Of a stretch of 64,000 bases of DNA, positions 1-13,076 are shown piece by piece. Below the pieces are notes generated by a model. It worked only from the letters and a program-made list of their open reading frames with translations, did not search any database and was not told the origin of the DNA. The stretch spans positions 2,916,001-2,980,000 of the forward strand of contig NZ_AP023189.1 of NCBI RefSeq assembly GCF_012767755.2, read 5' to 3'. The position numbers were made by a program, and so were the translations under genes. Within the stretch, counting starts at the first letter, position 1. The number at the start of each line of letters is the position of its first letter. This DNA comes from Pseudomonas tohonis (lineage in GTDB: Bacteria > Pseudomonadota > Gammaproteobacteria > Pseudomonadales > Pseudomonadaceae).

Positions 1-1
1 C

Positions 2-817
2 ATCCTCACCAGCACCTTCCTGCTGCTGTTCATCGGCCTGCTGGTGCATTGGCAGAGCCGGCCGCTCAAGCGCCTGGCCGCCGCCGCACGGGACATGTCC
101 CTGGGTGCCGACGTGGAGCCGCTCGCCGAGGCGGGGGGCAGCGAGGTGGTGGAGGTGAGCCGTGCCTTCAACAGCATGCGCGAGCGCATCAGCCGCTACC
201 TCAACGAGCGCAGCCAGCTGTTCAGCGCCATCTCCCACGACCTGCGCACCCCCATCACCCGCCTGCGCCTGCGCGTCGAGCTGCTGGAGGACGAAGCCCT
301 GCAAGCCAAGTTCGGCCGCGACCTCGACGACCTGGAGCTGCTGGTCAAGGGCGCGCTGCAATGCGTGAAGGACACCGACATCCACGAGAACATCGAGCCG
401 GTGGACCTCAACCACCTGTTGCACTGCCTGGTGGACCCCTACCTGGGCAACGGCCGCGTCACCCTCGAGGGCACCGCGCGCCGGCCCTTCCCGGGCAAGC
501 CCCTGGCCCTGCGGCGCTGCATCGGCAACCTGGTGGACAACGCCCTGAAGTACGGCCAGCGCGCCCACCTGCACATCGAGGACGGCCGCGACGCCTTCGT
601 GCTGCACGTGGACGACGAAGGCCCCGGCGTGCCCGAGCAGCGCCTGGAGCAGGTCTTCGAGCCGCACTTCCGTCTCTCCGGGCAGCAGCAGGGCTACGGC
701 CTGGGCCTGGGCATCGCGCGCAACATCGCCCACAGCCACGGCGGCGAAGTGAGCCTGCGCAACCTGCGCGAAGGTGGCCTGCGGGTGACCCTGGAGCTCC
801 CCCGCGTCGCCGATTGA
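2..817 (+). CDS. gtrS: Sensor histidine kinase, GtrS/GltS type (5'-truncated)
   Basis: This is the C-terminal part of a two-component sensor kinase; its start lies before the window and the frame is open from base 2. Visible in order are the end of a membrane segment, a HAMP linker, a HisKA dimerisation/phosphorylation helix (SAISHDLRTPITRLR, with the phospho-accepting His), and a HATPase domain with the N box (NLVDNALKYG), G1 box (DEGPGVP) and G2 box (GYGLGLGIA). The identity as the glucose/2-ketogluconate sensor GtrS (GltS) comes from its position just upstream of the gts transporter, where pseudomonads carry gltR-gltS. The kinase assignment is firm; the specific name is inferred from context. 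Confidence 0.85.
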   Translation: MLTSTFLLLFIGLLVHWQSRPLKRLAAAARDMSLGADVEPLAEAGGSEVVEVSRAFNSMRERISRYLNERSQLFSAISHDLRTPITRLRLRVELLEDEALQAKFGRDLDDLELLVKGALQCVKDTDIHENIEPVDLNHLLHCLVDPYLGNGRVTLEGTARRPFPGKPLALRRCIGNLVDNALKYGQRAHLHIEDGRDAFVLHVDDEGPGVPEQRLEQVFEPHFRLSGQQQGYGLGLGIARNIAHSHGGEVSLRNLREGGLRVTLELPRVAD

Positions 818-837
818 GCGCAGCCCAACAGCGTCCA

Positions 838-1791
838 TCAGGGCCAGGGCTCCAGCCCCAGCAGCCGGCGCCCGTGCGGGCTGAGCTCCGCGCGGGCGAA
901 GTGGCGGCGCTCGTATTCCCTCGGATCGCCAGGGAAAGGGTCGCCCAGCGGGTGGGTCTGCGCAGCCCAGGTGTGGATGCGCGCCTGGCGCAGCGGTTCG
1001 TTGTCGAAGTCCGCCGGGAACATCGAGATGTACTGCGCCAGGCGCACGCGGTCCTTCGAGCGGTTGGGGCGCACGCCGTGGGCCAGCAGGCTGTTGAAGA
1101 TCAGCAAGTCGCCTTTCTCCAGGCTGATGTTCTCGATGCGGTGCTCGCCGATATCCGGCTTGAACGGGTTGGCGCCCTGGGGCTGGCGTGCCCACCACTG
1201 CTCGATCTCCGCGAAGATCCCCGGCACGCACTGGAAGCCGCCGACCTCCTCATCCTGCGGGGCCAGCGACAACACGCCCTGGGCGGCGATGGGCAAGGGC
1301 CGCCGGGACACATCGACGTCGAAGTGGATGAAGCCGTCCTTCCTGCCCGCCGCGCGCGCCGCCTTGTTCGGCGGGTTGAGGTTGGCGCGGTCGATGGCCA
1401 CCCACAGGTCCTCGCGGTCCCAGATGTCGACGAAGGCGTCGTAGACGCGCCGGTTCTGCCGGGTGTCCCACAGGCTCTGGTGGTTGTAGACCTCGACCAT
1501 GCCGGTGTTGTTGAGCTCGGTCATGCGGTGCTCGCGCAACTGCGGGCGGTACCAGGTGGTCGGGTCGTGCGGGTCCATCTCCTGGAAGCGCCAGAGCATC
1601 TCCACCACCGCATCGGCCTCGGCGGCACTGACCGCATTGCGCACGATCACATAGCCCTTGCGGGTCCAGTGCTGCCAGTCGGCCTCGCTCAGCACCCGCA
1701 GCGGGCGGCGCTTGTCGATGGCCTGCAGCGGCGTGGTGGAACGCCCCGCGCCAGGGTGGTTGCCGTGCCCGTCCGTGTAGAGGTTCGCCAT
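838..1791 (-). CDS. Phytanoyl-CoA dioxygenase (PhyH) family protein
   Basis: A 317-residue protein with the features of a non-haem Fe(II)/2-oxoglutarate oxygenase of the PhyH family. Visible features are an HFDVDV segment giving the HxD iron ligands, a distal His in LAHGVRPNRS, and the following Arg expected to bind 2-oxoglutarate. The ATG is preceded by GGAG at a good distance. It is transcribed away from the AraC-family gene at 1929, a divergent pair that suggests the regulator controls it. The substrate cannot be read from sequence. Both genes lie between the sensor kinase and the glucose transporter, which are usually adjacent in pseudomonads, so they look like an insertion into that locus. 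Confidence 0.8.
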   Translation of the reverse strand: MANLYTDGHGNHPGAGRSTTPLQAIDKRRPLRVLSEADWQHWTRKGYVIVRNAVSAAEADAVVEMLWRFQEMDPHDPTTWYRPQLREHRMTELNNTGMVEVYNHQSLWDTRQNRRVYDAFVDIWDREDLWVAIDRANLNPPNKAARAAGRKDGFIHFDVDVSRRPLPIAAQGVLSLAPQDEEVGGFQCVPGIFAEIEQWWARQPQGANPFKPDIGEHRIENISLEKGDLLIFNSLLAHGVRPNRSKDRVRLAQYISMFPADFDNEPLRQARIHTWAAQTHPLGDPFPGDPREYERRHFARAELSPHGRRLLGLEPWP

Positions 1792-1928
1792 GTCGGTCTC
1801 CTGCGTCGTGGTGATGGGAACGGCTCGCAGGCTATCCAGCGGGGCAGGGCGAGGCTGCCGCGGTTAAAGGCCAAAACCGATACTTTTATGGCGTGATGCC
1901 CGGCCCGGGTTCGGCTATCGTGCCGTTC

Positions 1929-2834
1929 ATGCGCGCATTCCTCGAAACCATCACCCCCGACGACGGCGCCTCCTGGGCCCTGCTGAACCGCCGCCTGGAG
2001 GAGGGCATCCCCTTCCAATGGCACCACCACCCGGAGTACGAGCTGACCCTCACCCTCAACAGCCTGGGCCATCGCTACATCGGCGACGACATCGAGCCCT
2101 ACGGGGACGGCGACCTGGTGCTGGTCGGCCCCGGCGTGCCCCACAGCTGGTGCTCCCGCGAGCGGATCGATGCCGGGCGGCCCCACGTGGCACTGGTCAT
2201 CTGGTTCAACCGCGACTGGGCCAACGGCCTCCTGGCGCTGCTGCCGGAGCTGCGTGACCTTGGCGTGCTGCTGGCCGGCGCGGAGCGGGGCCTGAGCTTC
2301 GGCGCGGCGACCCGCGCCCGCGTGCGCCCGCTGATCGAGGCGATGCCTGAGGCGGAGCCGGGCCGGCGCCTGATGTTGCTGCTGGAGGTCCTGCTGCTGC
2401 TCTGCCGCGACCCTGACCTGCTGCACCTGGCCAACGCACCGTGCATGCCCGCCAGCGCCCCCCTGGCCGACCCGCGCATCCAGCGGGTGCTGGACCGGCT
2501 GCACCAGGGCTTCGCCGCGCCGGTTTCCATTCCCGAACTGGCCGGGCTCGCCTGCGTCAGCGTCTCTGCCTTCCACCGGATGTTTCGCCGCCACACGCGG
2601 ATGACCGCCGTGCAGTACGTCACGCGGCTGCGCATCGGTCGCGCCTGTTCGCTGCTCATCTCCACCGACCTGGCGGTGGTGCGCATCGCCGAGCAGGTGG
2701 GCTATGCCAACCTCTCGCTGTTCAACCGGCAGTTCCTCGCGCTCAAGGCCAGTACCCCGAGGGACTTCCGCCGCCTCCACCGCAAGGCGGCGAATCCGCC
2801 CCTGGCGAGATCAGGAACGGAGTGGGCCCCGTGA
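1929..2834 (+). CDS. AraC-family transcriptional regulator with cupin N-terminus
   Basis: About 301 residues. The N-terminal half is a cupin-like sensor domain (HHHPEYELTL and GVPHSW carry metal/ligand-type histidines). The C-terminal about 100 residues hold the two helix-turn-helix motifs of the AraC family (IPELAGLACVSVSAFHRMFR and VVRIAEQVGYANLSLFNRQF). Start choice is uncertain: GTG at 1893, ATG at 1896 and ATG at 1929 are in frame, none has a strong Shine-Dalgarno, and 1929 was chosen because the conserved domain begins there. It is divergent from the PhyH-like gene, so regulation of that neighbour is the simplest inference. The inducer is unknown. Confidence 0.8.
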   Translation: MRAFLETITPDDGASWALLNRRLEEGIPFQWHHHPEYELTLTLNSLGHRYIGDDIEPYGDGDLVLVGPGVPHSWCSRERIDAGRPHVALVIWFNRDWANGLLALLPELRDLGVLLAGAERGLSFGAATRARVRPLIEAMPEAEPGRRLMLLLEVLLLLCRDPDLLHLANAPCMPASAPLADPRIQRVLDRLHQGFAAPVSIPELAGLACVSVSAFHRMFRRHTRMTAVQYVTRLRIGRACSLLISTDLAVVRIAEQVGYANLSLFNRQFLALKASTPRDFRRLHRKAANPPLARSGTEWAP

Positions 2835-2950
2835 CGTGATTTCCGCCCTGTGTAACCGAATCGTGACCTTCGGGCATCCCTTTGTTACCCGGCGCCCCGA
2901 CCATCCTGTTTAGACTTCCGGCAAGCGCAAGCACCGACTTGCACAGCCAT

Positions 2951-2958
2951 AAAAACAA
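2951..2958 (+). promoter_or_regulatory. Putative Hfq/Crc catabolite-repression (CA) motif in gtsA leader
   Basis: AAAAACAA fits the AANAANAA consensus bound by Hfq with Crc in pseudomonads. It lies just upstream of the AAGG-type ribosome binding site of gtsA (start 2974), so binding would block initiation. The match is seen directly; its function is inferred from known biology. Confidence 0.5.
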
Positions 2959-2973
2959 AAAGGTGATCCCCTC

Positions 2974-4227
2974 ATGAATGCTCTCTCTCGCCTGGCCGTT
3001 GTCGTATCCCTCGCTTCGCTCTTCCCCCTTTCTGCACTCGCCGGTGAAGTGGAGGTCCTGCATTGGTGGACGTCCGGTGGCGAGAAGCGCGCCGCCGAAA
3101 CCCTCAAGGAACTGGTCGAGAAGAAGGGCCATACCTGGAAGGACTTCGCCGTCGCCGGCGGTGGTGGCGAGGCCGCGATGACCGTGCTGAAGACCCGCGC
3201 CGTTTCCGGCAACCCGCCTTCCGCCGCGCAGATCAAGGGGCCGGACATCCAGGAGTGGGGCGAGCTCGGCCTGCTCACCGAGATGGACGACGTGGCCGCG
3301 GAGGGCAAGTGGGACGAACTGCTGCCCAAGCAGGTCGCCAGCATCATGAAATACGAGGACCACTACGTCGCCGTGCCGGTCAACGTGCACCGGGTCAACT
3401 GGCTGTGGATCAACCCCGAGGTGTTCAAGAAGGCCGGCGCCACGCCGCCCACCACCCTCGATGAATTCTTCGTCGCCGCCGACAAGCTCAAGGCCGCCGG
3501 CTTCATCCCCGTCGCCCACGGTGGCCAGCCCTGGCAGGACGGCACCACCTTCGAAAACATCGCCCTGAGCATTCTCGGCCCGGAGGACTACCACAAGGCC
3601 TTCGTCGAACTCGACCCGGCCACCCTCTCCGGCGAGAAGATGGTCAAGGTCTTCGCCACCCTGCAGAAGCTCCATGGCTACATCGACGCCAACGCCGCCG
3701 GTCGCGACTGGAACTCCGCCGCCGCGCTGGTCATCAACGGCAAGGCCGGCATGCAGATCATGGGTGACTGGGCCAAGGGCGAATGGACCGCCGCCGGCAA
3801 GGTGGCGGGCAAGGACTACGTCTGCGTGCCGTTCCCCGGCACCCAGGGCAGCTTCGACTACAACATCGACTCGCTGACCATGTTCAAGCTCAAGGACGAC
3901 GCCAACCGCAGCGCCCAGGAAGACCTGGCGCGCATCGTCATGGGCACCGAGTTCCAGACCCTGTTCAGCCAGAACAAGGGCTCCATCCCGGTGCGCCAGG
4001 ACGTCGACATGAGCGGCTTCGACAGCTGCGCCCAGGCTTCCATGAAGGACTTCAAGGAAGCCGTCGGCAACGGTGGGCTGCAGCCGAGCATGGCGCACCT
4101 GATGGCCTCCTCGGGCTATGTCCAGGGTGCGGTGTTCGACGTGGTCACCAACTTCTTCAACTCGCCCTCGGCGGACCCGAAGAAGGCCGCCCAGCAACTG
4201 GCGGCCGCCATCCAGGCCGTGCAGTAA
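2974..4227 (+). CDS. gtsA: Glucose ABC transporter, periplasmic substrate-binding protein
   Basis: A 417-residue periplasmic sugar-binding protein of the family-1 extracellular solute-binding group. It starts with a signal peptide ending in LSALAG, and the mature protein opens with [16 protein letters not shown], typical of GtsA. It captures glucose in the periplasm for GtsBC/GtsD. It is the first gene of the gtsABCD-porin-mutarotase run, separated from gtsB by 127 bases containing a strong hairpin that would favour higher expression of the binding protein. The leader carries an AANAANAA motif at the ribosome binding site, consistent with catabolite repression. The identity is supported by the complete gts order that follows. 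Confidence 0.93.
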   Translation: MNALSRLAVVVSLASLFPLSALAGEVEVLHWWTSGGEKRAAETLKELVEKKGHTWKDFAVAGGGGEAAMTVLKTRAVSGNPPSAAQIKGPDIQEWGELGLLTEMDDVAAEGKWDELLPKQVASIMKYEDHYVAVPVNVHRVNWLWINPEVFKKAGATPPTTLDEFFVAADKLKAAGFIPVAHGGQPWQDGTTFENIALSILGPEDYHKAFVELDPATLSGEKMVKVFATLQKLHGYIDANAAGRDWNSAAALVINGKAGMQIMGDWAKGEWTAAGKVAGKDYVCVPFPGTQGSFDYNIDSLTMFKLKDDANRSAQEDLARIVMGTEFQTLFSQNKGSIPVRQDVDMSGFDSCAQASMKDFKEAVGNGGLQPSMAHLMASSGYVQGAVFDVVTNFFNSPSADPKKAAQQLAAAIQAVQ

Positions 4228-4232
4228 GCAAC

Positions 4233-4252
4233 CGGGCCGCCCCGGCGGCCCG
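4233..4252 (+). terminator. Intercistronic hairpin between gtsA and gtsB
   Basis: CGGGCCGC and GCGGCCCG form a perfect 8-bp stem with a 4-base loop, directly after the gtsA stop codon. No clear U-tract follows, so it is more likely a partial terminator or mRNA-stabilising stem that raises gtsA over gtsBCD than a full terminator. Confidence 0.55.
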
Positions 4253-4354
4253 CTCCTTTCCCTGATTCGCAACGGTGCCGGCAGGCGCCACGGCTTCCTG
4301 CTGCCCGGATTTCCCCTCCGGGGTGCCCGGGCGACCTGCCATACGGAGTGATCC

Positions 4355-5263
4355 ATGAGTTCAACCGCAGTCTTCGCCAAGGCGTCGCCACTCGATGCGC
4401 TGCAGCGCTGGCTTCCCAAGCTGGTCCTGGCGCCGAGCATGCTCATCGTGCTGGTGGGCTTCTACGGCTACATCCTCTGGACCTTCCTGCTGTCGTTCAC
4501 CAACTCGCGCTTCATGCCCAGCTACAAATGGGTGGGCCTGCAGCAGTACGAGCGCCTGTGGGACAACGACCGCTGGTGGGTGGCCAGCCACAACCTGCTG
4601 GTGTACGGCGGGCTGTTCATCACCATCAGCCTGGCGATCGGCGTGTTCCTCGCCGTGCTGCTGGACCAGCGCATCCGCCGCGAAGGCTTCATCCGTACCG
4701 TCTACCTGTACCCCATGGCGCTGTCGATGATCGTCACCGGCACCGCCTGGAAGTGGCTGCTCAACCCCGGCCTGGGCCTGGACAAGCTGCTGCGCGACTG
4801 GGGCTGGGAAGGCTTCCGCCTCGACTGGCTGGTGGACCCGGACCGCGTCGTCTACTGCCTGGTGATCGCCGCCGTGTGGCAATCCTCCGGCTTCGTCATG
4901 GCGCTGTTCCTCGCCGGCCTGCGCGGGGTCGACCAGTCGATCATCCGCGCCGCCCAGGTGGACGGCGCCAGCCTGCCGACCATCTACCTGCGCATCGTCC
5001 TGCCGAGCCTGCGCCCGGTGTTCTTCAGCGCGCTGATGATCCTCGCCCACATCGCCATCAAGAGCTTCGACCTGGTGGCCGCGATGACCGCCGGCGGCCC
5101 CGGCTACTCCTCCGACCTGCCGGCGATGTTCATGTACGCCAGCACCTTCACCCGTGGGCAGATGGGCCTCGGCGCGGCCAGCGCCATGCTCATGCTCGGC
5201 GCCGTGCTGGCGATCATCGTGCCCTACCTGTATTCCGAACTGAGGAACAAGCGCCATGACTAG
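4355..5263 (+). CDS. gtsB: Glucose ABC transporter permease
   Basis: A 302-residue inner-membrane permease of the MalF/UgpA type. It has about six hydrophobic segments and the cytoplasmic EAA loop, here AAQVDGASLPTIYLRIVLPSL, which docks onto the ATPase. With GtsC it forms the transmembrane pore of the glucose importer. An ATG 4355 start follows a GGAG-type site. Its 3' end overlaps gtsC by 8 bases, indicating translational coupling. Confidence 0.93.
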   Translation: MSSTAVFAKASPLDALQRWLPKLVLAPSMLIVLVGFYGYILWTFLLSFTNSRFMPSYKWVGLQQYERLWDNDRWWVASHNLLVYGGLFITISLAIGVFLAVLLDQRIRREGFIRTVYLYPMALSMIVTGTAWKWLLNPGLGLDKLLRDWGWEGFRLDWLVDPDRVVYCLVIAAVWQSSGFVMALFLAGLRGVDQSIIRAAQVDGASLPTIYLRIVLPSLRPVFFSALMILAHIAIKSFDLVAAMTAGGPGYSSDLPAMFMYASTFTRGQMGLGAASAMLMLGAVLAIIVPYLYSELRNKRHD

Positions 5264-6101
5264 CCTGGCCGGAAAACCCCCGCTCAGCCTCAGCCGCCTG
5301 GCCATCCACGCGACCCTGGTCGTCGCCTGCGCCCTGTACCTGGTGCCGCTGGTGGTGATGCTGCTGACCAGCTTCAAGACCCCCGACGACATCCGCACCG
5401 GTAACCTGCTGTCGCTGCCGGACGTGTTCACCCTCATCGGCTGGGCCAAGGCCTGGGCCCAGGTCGGCGGCTACTTCTGGAACTCGGTGATGATCACCGT
5501 GCCGGCGGTGCTGATCTCCACGCTGCTCGGCGCGCTCAACGGCTACGTGCTCTCCATGTGGCGCTTCCGGGGTTCGCAGCTGTTCTTCGGCGCGCTGCTG
5601 TTCGGCTGCTTCCTGCCGTTCCAGGTGGTGCTGCTGCCCGCGTCCTTCACCCTCGGCAAGTTCGGCCTGGCCAACACCACCGCCGGCCTGGTGCTGGTCC
5701 ACGTGGTCTACGGCCTGGCCTTCACCACGCTGTTCTTCCGCAACTTCTACGTCAGCATCCCCAACGCCCTGGTGCGCGCGGCGCGGCTCGACGGCGCCGG
5801 GTTCTTCACCATCTTCGGGCGCATCCTGCTGCCCATGTCGGTGCCCACCGTCATGGTCTGCCTGATCTGGCAGTTCACCCAGATCTGGAACGACTTCCTC
5901 TTCGGCGTGGTGTTCGCCAGCGGCGACAGCCAGCCCATCACCGTGGCCCTGAACAACCTGGTGAACACCAGCACCGGGGCCAAGGAATACAACGTCGACA
6001 TGGCCGCCGCGATGATCGCCGGCCTGCCGACCCTGCTCGTCTACGTGTTCGCCGGCAAGTACTTCCTGCGTGGCCTCACGGCCGGCGCGGTGAAGGGCTG
6101 A
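5256..6101 (+). CDS. gtsC: Glucose ABC transporter permease
   Basis: A 281-residue permease of the MalG/UgpE type, partner of GtsB. The EAA motif appears as AARLDGAGFFTIFGRILLP, and there are about six membrane helices, with the first after residue 10. The start overlaps the end of gtsB, and the ATP-binding subunit gene begins 47 bases downstream, so one transcript is expected. Its length matches the family. Confidence 0.93.
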   Translation: MTSLAGKPPLSLSRLAIHATLVVACALYLVPLVVMLLTSFKTPDDIRTGNLLSLPDVFTLIGWAKAWAQVGGYFWNSVMITVPAVLISTLLGALNGYVLSMWRFRGSQLFFGALLFGCFLPFQVVLLPASFTLGKFGLANTTAGLVLVHVVYGLAFTTLFFRNFYVSIPNALVRAARLDGAGFFTIFGRILLPMSVPTVMVCLIWQFTQIWNDFLFGVVFASGDSQPITVALNNLVNTSTGAKEYNVDMAAAMIAGLPTLLVYVFAGKYFLRGLTAGAVKG

Positions 6102-6148
6102 AAAGCGGCTGCGCCCGCTCGCGGCGCTTCTGATTAGTGGAGATCGAC

Positions 6149-8613
<2,465 letters not shown>

Positions 8614-8635
8614 GCATGAGCGGCGCGGCCCCGCG

Positions 8636-9535
8636 ATGAGTCGTGGCGAACCGCGCCGCCATGGCCTGGAGCTGGCGGCGACGGAGACGGCGGAGCATCC
8701 GCTCGCCGGGCTCTTCGTCCCCGGCATGCGCCAGGTGTTCCGCTGGAGCAGCGAGCAGGGTCGCGAGCTGCTGTTGATCGACCACCCGCGCTGCCGCGCC
8801 ATCTTCGCCCGCCAGGGCGGCCAGCTGCTGCACTTCCAGCCGCGTGGCGAACGCCCGCTGCTGTGGTGCGCCGCGCGCTGGCCCAGGCTGGGTGCGATCC
8901 GTGGCGGCGTGCCGGTGTGCTGGCCCTGGTTCGGTCGCCACCCGCAGGAAAGCGGCTGGCCCCACCACGGCTGGGCACGGCTCACCGACTGGCGCCTGCT
9001 GGAACGTGAAAGCTCGGAGGCCGGCGTGCGCCTGCACTGGCGCCTGGCGCTGCACGACTGGGAAGTGGAGTTGCAGGCGGAGCTGGGCGATGAACTCGCC
9101 CTGTCCCTCACCACCCGCCACGCCGACCAGGAGCCCTGCATGCTCAGCCAGGCGCTGCACGCCTATTGGCGCATCAGCGATATCGCCCGGGTCGCCGTGC
9201 TGGGGCTGGAGGGCGCCAGCGGGCAGGACCTGCTCAACCGCCAGCGCGTCGTCCAGCAGGGCGAATTGCGTCCGATGGAAGGCTGCCACCGCATCTTCGA
9301 CCACGCCGGCCCGCTGCGCCTGCAGGATGCCGGCTGGCAAAGGCGCCTGCGCATCGACACCGGCGGCTCGCCCAATACCGTGGTCTGGCACCCCGGCGGC
9401 CGCCCCCTGGCCGATGTCGGCTGGAAGGAAGGCCTCGGCTTCGCCAGCATCGAAGCCGCCGCCTGCGGCACCGGCAGCCAGGTCTTGGCGCCAGGGGAGA
9501 CGGCGCGCATCCAGCTGCGTGCCAGGGTGGAGTGA
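8636..9535 (+). CDS. D-hexose-6-phosphate mutarotase (aldose 1-epimerase family)
   Basis: A 299-residue YeaD-like protein that interconverts alpha and beta anomers of hexose-6-phosphates, supplying the anomer used by Zwf. Family features are GGVPVCWPWFG near residue 97, an HGWAR segment, the Ser/His-containing SQALHAYWRISD, and the NTVVWHPG motif. It starts 22 bases after the porin gene and in the same direction, so it likely ends the gts transcript. Hairpin-forming repeats follow its stop codon and may terminate transcription. Confidence 0.88.
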   Translation: MSRGEPRRHGLELAATETAEHPLAGLFVPGMRQVFRWSSEQGRELLLIDHPRCRAIFARQGGQLLHFQPRGERPLLWCAARWPRLGAIRGGVPVCWPWFGRHPQESGWPHHGWARLTDWRLLERESSEAGVRLHWRLALHDWEVELQAELGDELALSLTTRHADQEPCMLSQALHAYWRISDIARVAVLGLEGASGQDLLNRQRVVQQGELRPMEGCHRIFDHAGPLRLQDAGWQRRLRIDTGGSPNTVVWHPGGRPLADVGWKEGLGFASIEAAACGTGSQVLAPGETARIQLRARVE

Positions 9536-9548
9536 ATACCTGAGGTAG

Positions 9549-9672
9549 CCCGGGCTTCAGCCCGGGGGGCAGGCTGAGGGCTCGGCAGTATGAGCACGTG
9601 CCGTAGGGTGTGCCGTGCGCACCTCCGCTCGGTGCTTCCGGCGAGTCCGAGGTGCGCGCAGCACACTCTACG
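9549..9672. repeat. Two palindromic intergenic repeats between mutarotase gene and hexR
   Basis: The 307-base gap between convergent genes holds a short hairpin (CCCGGGCT 9549-9556 with AGCCCGGG 9559-9566). A longer inverted repeat follows, with arms at 9602-9625 (begins CGTAGGGTGTGC) and 9649-9672 (ends GCACACTCTACG). Both resemble dispersed REP-type sequences of Pseudomonas. They could act as a bidirectional terminator; no gene is seen here. Confidence 0.6.
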
Positions 9673-9842
9673 TCCTGAGTGAGCGGCGGCTGCATGCTCC
9701 GAGGCTTGGTTGTGCTCCCTTCCAGGGGATTAAAAGCAACGCCACGTTCCAAGAAAGTGGATGTTTACTCGCGGGCGGGACATCCCCCCGACCACCGGCC
9801 CCGAATCAATCCCGCAACCATGGGTCTGCCCTTGAAAGGGCC

Positions 9843-10712
9843 TCAGCCCGGCTCTTCGTCCGAGGGGTAGCGGCTGGCGTTGAGGCTTTCCTTGATCTTG
9901 CGCAGGTGCGGCTGGAAGTCGACGCCGCGGCGCAGGGTCACGCCGGTGGCGAGCACATCGAGCACGGTGAGCTGGATGATGCGCGAGGTCATCGGCATGT
10001 AGATGTCGGTGTCCTCCGGCAGGGGGATGTCCAGGCTCAGGGTGCTGGCGCGGGCCAGCGGCGAGCCGGCGGCCGTGAGGCCGAGCACCGAGGCGCCGTT
10101 CTGCCGCGCCAGGCGCGCCACCTCCACCAGTTCGCGGGTGCGACCGGTGTAGGAAATGATCACGAACAGGTCGCCCGTGTGGGCCACCGAGGCGAGCATG
10201 CGCTGCATCAGCACATCGGAATGGGCCGAGACGGCGAGGTTGAAGCGGAAGAACTTGTGCTGGGCGTCCAGCGCCACCGAGGCGGAGGCGCCCAGGCCGA
10301 AGAAGTGGATCTGCCGGGCCTGGATCAGCAGGTCCACGGCGCGGCTGATCAGGTGCGGGTCGAGCGCGTTGCAGGCGCTGTCCAGGGAGGCGATGGCGCT
10401 GCCGAAGATCTTGCGGGTGTAGGCCTCGGGGCCGTCGTCCGCTTCCACGGCGCGACTCACGTAGGCGGCGCCGCTGGCCAGGCTCTGCGCCAGCTGCATC
10501 TTCAGCTCCGGGTAGCCGTTGACGCCGAAGGAGCGGCAGAAGCGGTTCACCGTCGGCTCGCTGACGCCGGCGGCCTGGGCGAGGGCGGCGATGCTGAAGC
10601 GGGTCGCCTGCTGCGGGTCCTGGAGGATCACCTCGGCGACCTTGCGTTCGGCCTTGTTGAGGTCTTCGAGTCGACCCTGGATCTGTTCCAGAAGATTGCG
10701 TACGCGGTCCAT
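9843..10712 (-). CDS. hexR: HexR, RpiR-family repressor of glucose metabolism genes
   Basis: A 289-residue regulator with an N-terminal RpiR helix-turn-helix ([20 protein letters not shown], about residues 42-61) and a C-terminal SIS sugar-phosphate binding domain ([30 protein letters not shown]). In Pseudomonas HexR represses zwf-pgl-eda, edd and gap and is released by 2-keto-3-deoxy-6-phosphogluconate. It is divergent from zwf, and a matching palindromic operator lies in the shared intergenic region. Order and length match the well-known pseudomonad locus. Confidence 0.95.
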   Translation of the reverse strand: MDRVRNLLEQIQGRLEDLNKAERKVAEVILQDPQQATRFSIAALAQAAGVSEPTVNRFCRSFGVNGYPELKMQLAQSLASGAAYVSRAVEADDGPEAYTRKIFGSAIASLDSACNALDPHLISRAVDLLIQARQIHFFGLGASASVALDAQHKFFRFNLAVSAHSDVLMQRMLASVAHTGDLFVIISYTGRTRELVEVARLARQNGASVLGLTAAGSPLARASTLSLDIPLPEDTDIYMPMTSRIIQLTVLDVLATGVTLRRGVDFQPHLRKIKESLNASRYPSDEEPG

Positions 10713-10802
10713 GGAGGTTCCTTGAAAGGGGCCTGCAAAATCGGTGGCCTATCGTAATGAGGGGCACCGGCCAGAGCCAGAAGTAACAGGAGGGTGACAA
10801 AA

Positions 10803-10821
10803 TGTTGTTCTTATTACTACA
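10803..10821 (+). promoter_or_regulatory. Likely HexR operator upstream of zwf
   Basis: A 19-base imperfect palindrome with half sites TGTTGT and ACTACA (TGTnGT...ACnACA) lies between the divergent hexR and zwf genes. It matches the general TTGT-spacer-ACAA form of HexR boxes in Pseudomonas. The surrounding 60 bases are markedly AT-rich and probably hold the zwf promoter. Confidence 0.65.
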
Positions 10822-10873
10822 TTTATTCTTGAAATGGCCATTCTCACCGTGTATTTCTTATTCAACCTCGTAA

Positions 10874-10881
10874 AAGAACAA
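10874..10881 (+). promoter_or_regulatory. Putative Hfq/Crc (CA) motif replacing a Shine-Dalgarno at zwf
   Basis: AAGAACAA fits AANAANAA and lies five bases before the zwf ATG, where a ribosome binding site would be expected; no GGAG-like sequence is present. Hfq/Crc binding here would directly block initiation. Confidence 0.45.
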
Positions 10882-10886
10882 TCATC

Positions 10887-12342
<1,456 letters not shown>

Positions 12343-12356
<14 letters not shown>

Positions 12357-13059
12357 TCTCGACCTGCCCACGCAGGTCACCGGGGTCAGCCTCGGCAGCC
12401 CCGAGCAACTGGCCGGCGAACTGGCCCTGCATGTGGCCGGCGCCCTGCGCTCGGCCATCGAATCCCACGGCGTGGCCTCCCTCGTGGTGTCCGGCGGGCG
12501 CAGCCCCATCGCCTTCTTCGAGCGCTTGTCCGCCCAGGCGCTGGACTGGTCGCGCGTGGCCGTGAGCCTCGCCGACGAGCGCTGGGTGCCGGTCGGCCAC
12601 GCCGACAGCAACGAAGGCCTGGTGCGTCGCCACCTGCTGCGTGGCCCGGCGGCCAAGGCGCGCTTCATCGGCCTCTACCATTCCGCCGCCAGCCTGGACG
12701 AGGCGGCGCGCCTGGCCGATGCCGCGCTCGCCGAGTTGCCGCAACCCATCGACGTGCTGGTGCTGGGCATGGGCGAGGACGGCCACACCGCCTCGCTGTT
12801 CCCCAGGAGCCCCGGCCTGGATGCCGCCTTGAGCCACGCCTGCACCCAGCGCTGCGTACCGATGCAGGCCCCGAGCGTGCCACGCCAGCGCCTGTCCATG
12901 CCGCTGCCGCTGCTGGCCGGGGCGCGCCTCACGCTGCTGGCGGTGCAAGGCCAGGCCAAGCTCGACACCCTGGCCGTCGCGCTGGCCGGTGAAGACGTGG
13001 CGGCGATGCCCATCCGCGCCTTCCTGCGCCAGCCCCTCGAGATCTACTGGTGCCCCTGA
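12343..13059 (+). CDS. pgl: 6-phosphogluconolactonase
   Basis: A 238-residue DevB/Pgl-type lactonase that hydrolyses 6-phosphogluconolactone to 6-phosphogluconate. Family motifs are [20 protein letters not shown] and [16 protein letters not shown] 12343 has AGGAG five bases upstream; an earlier in-frame start at 12325 would lie deeper inside zwf and lacks such a site. The overlap with zwf and the 17-base gap to eda indicate one operon. Confidence 0.95.
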
Positions 13060-13076
13060 GCCCGAAGGACCCCGTC

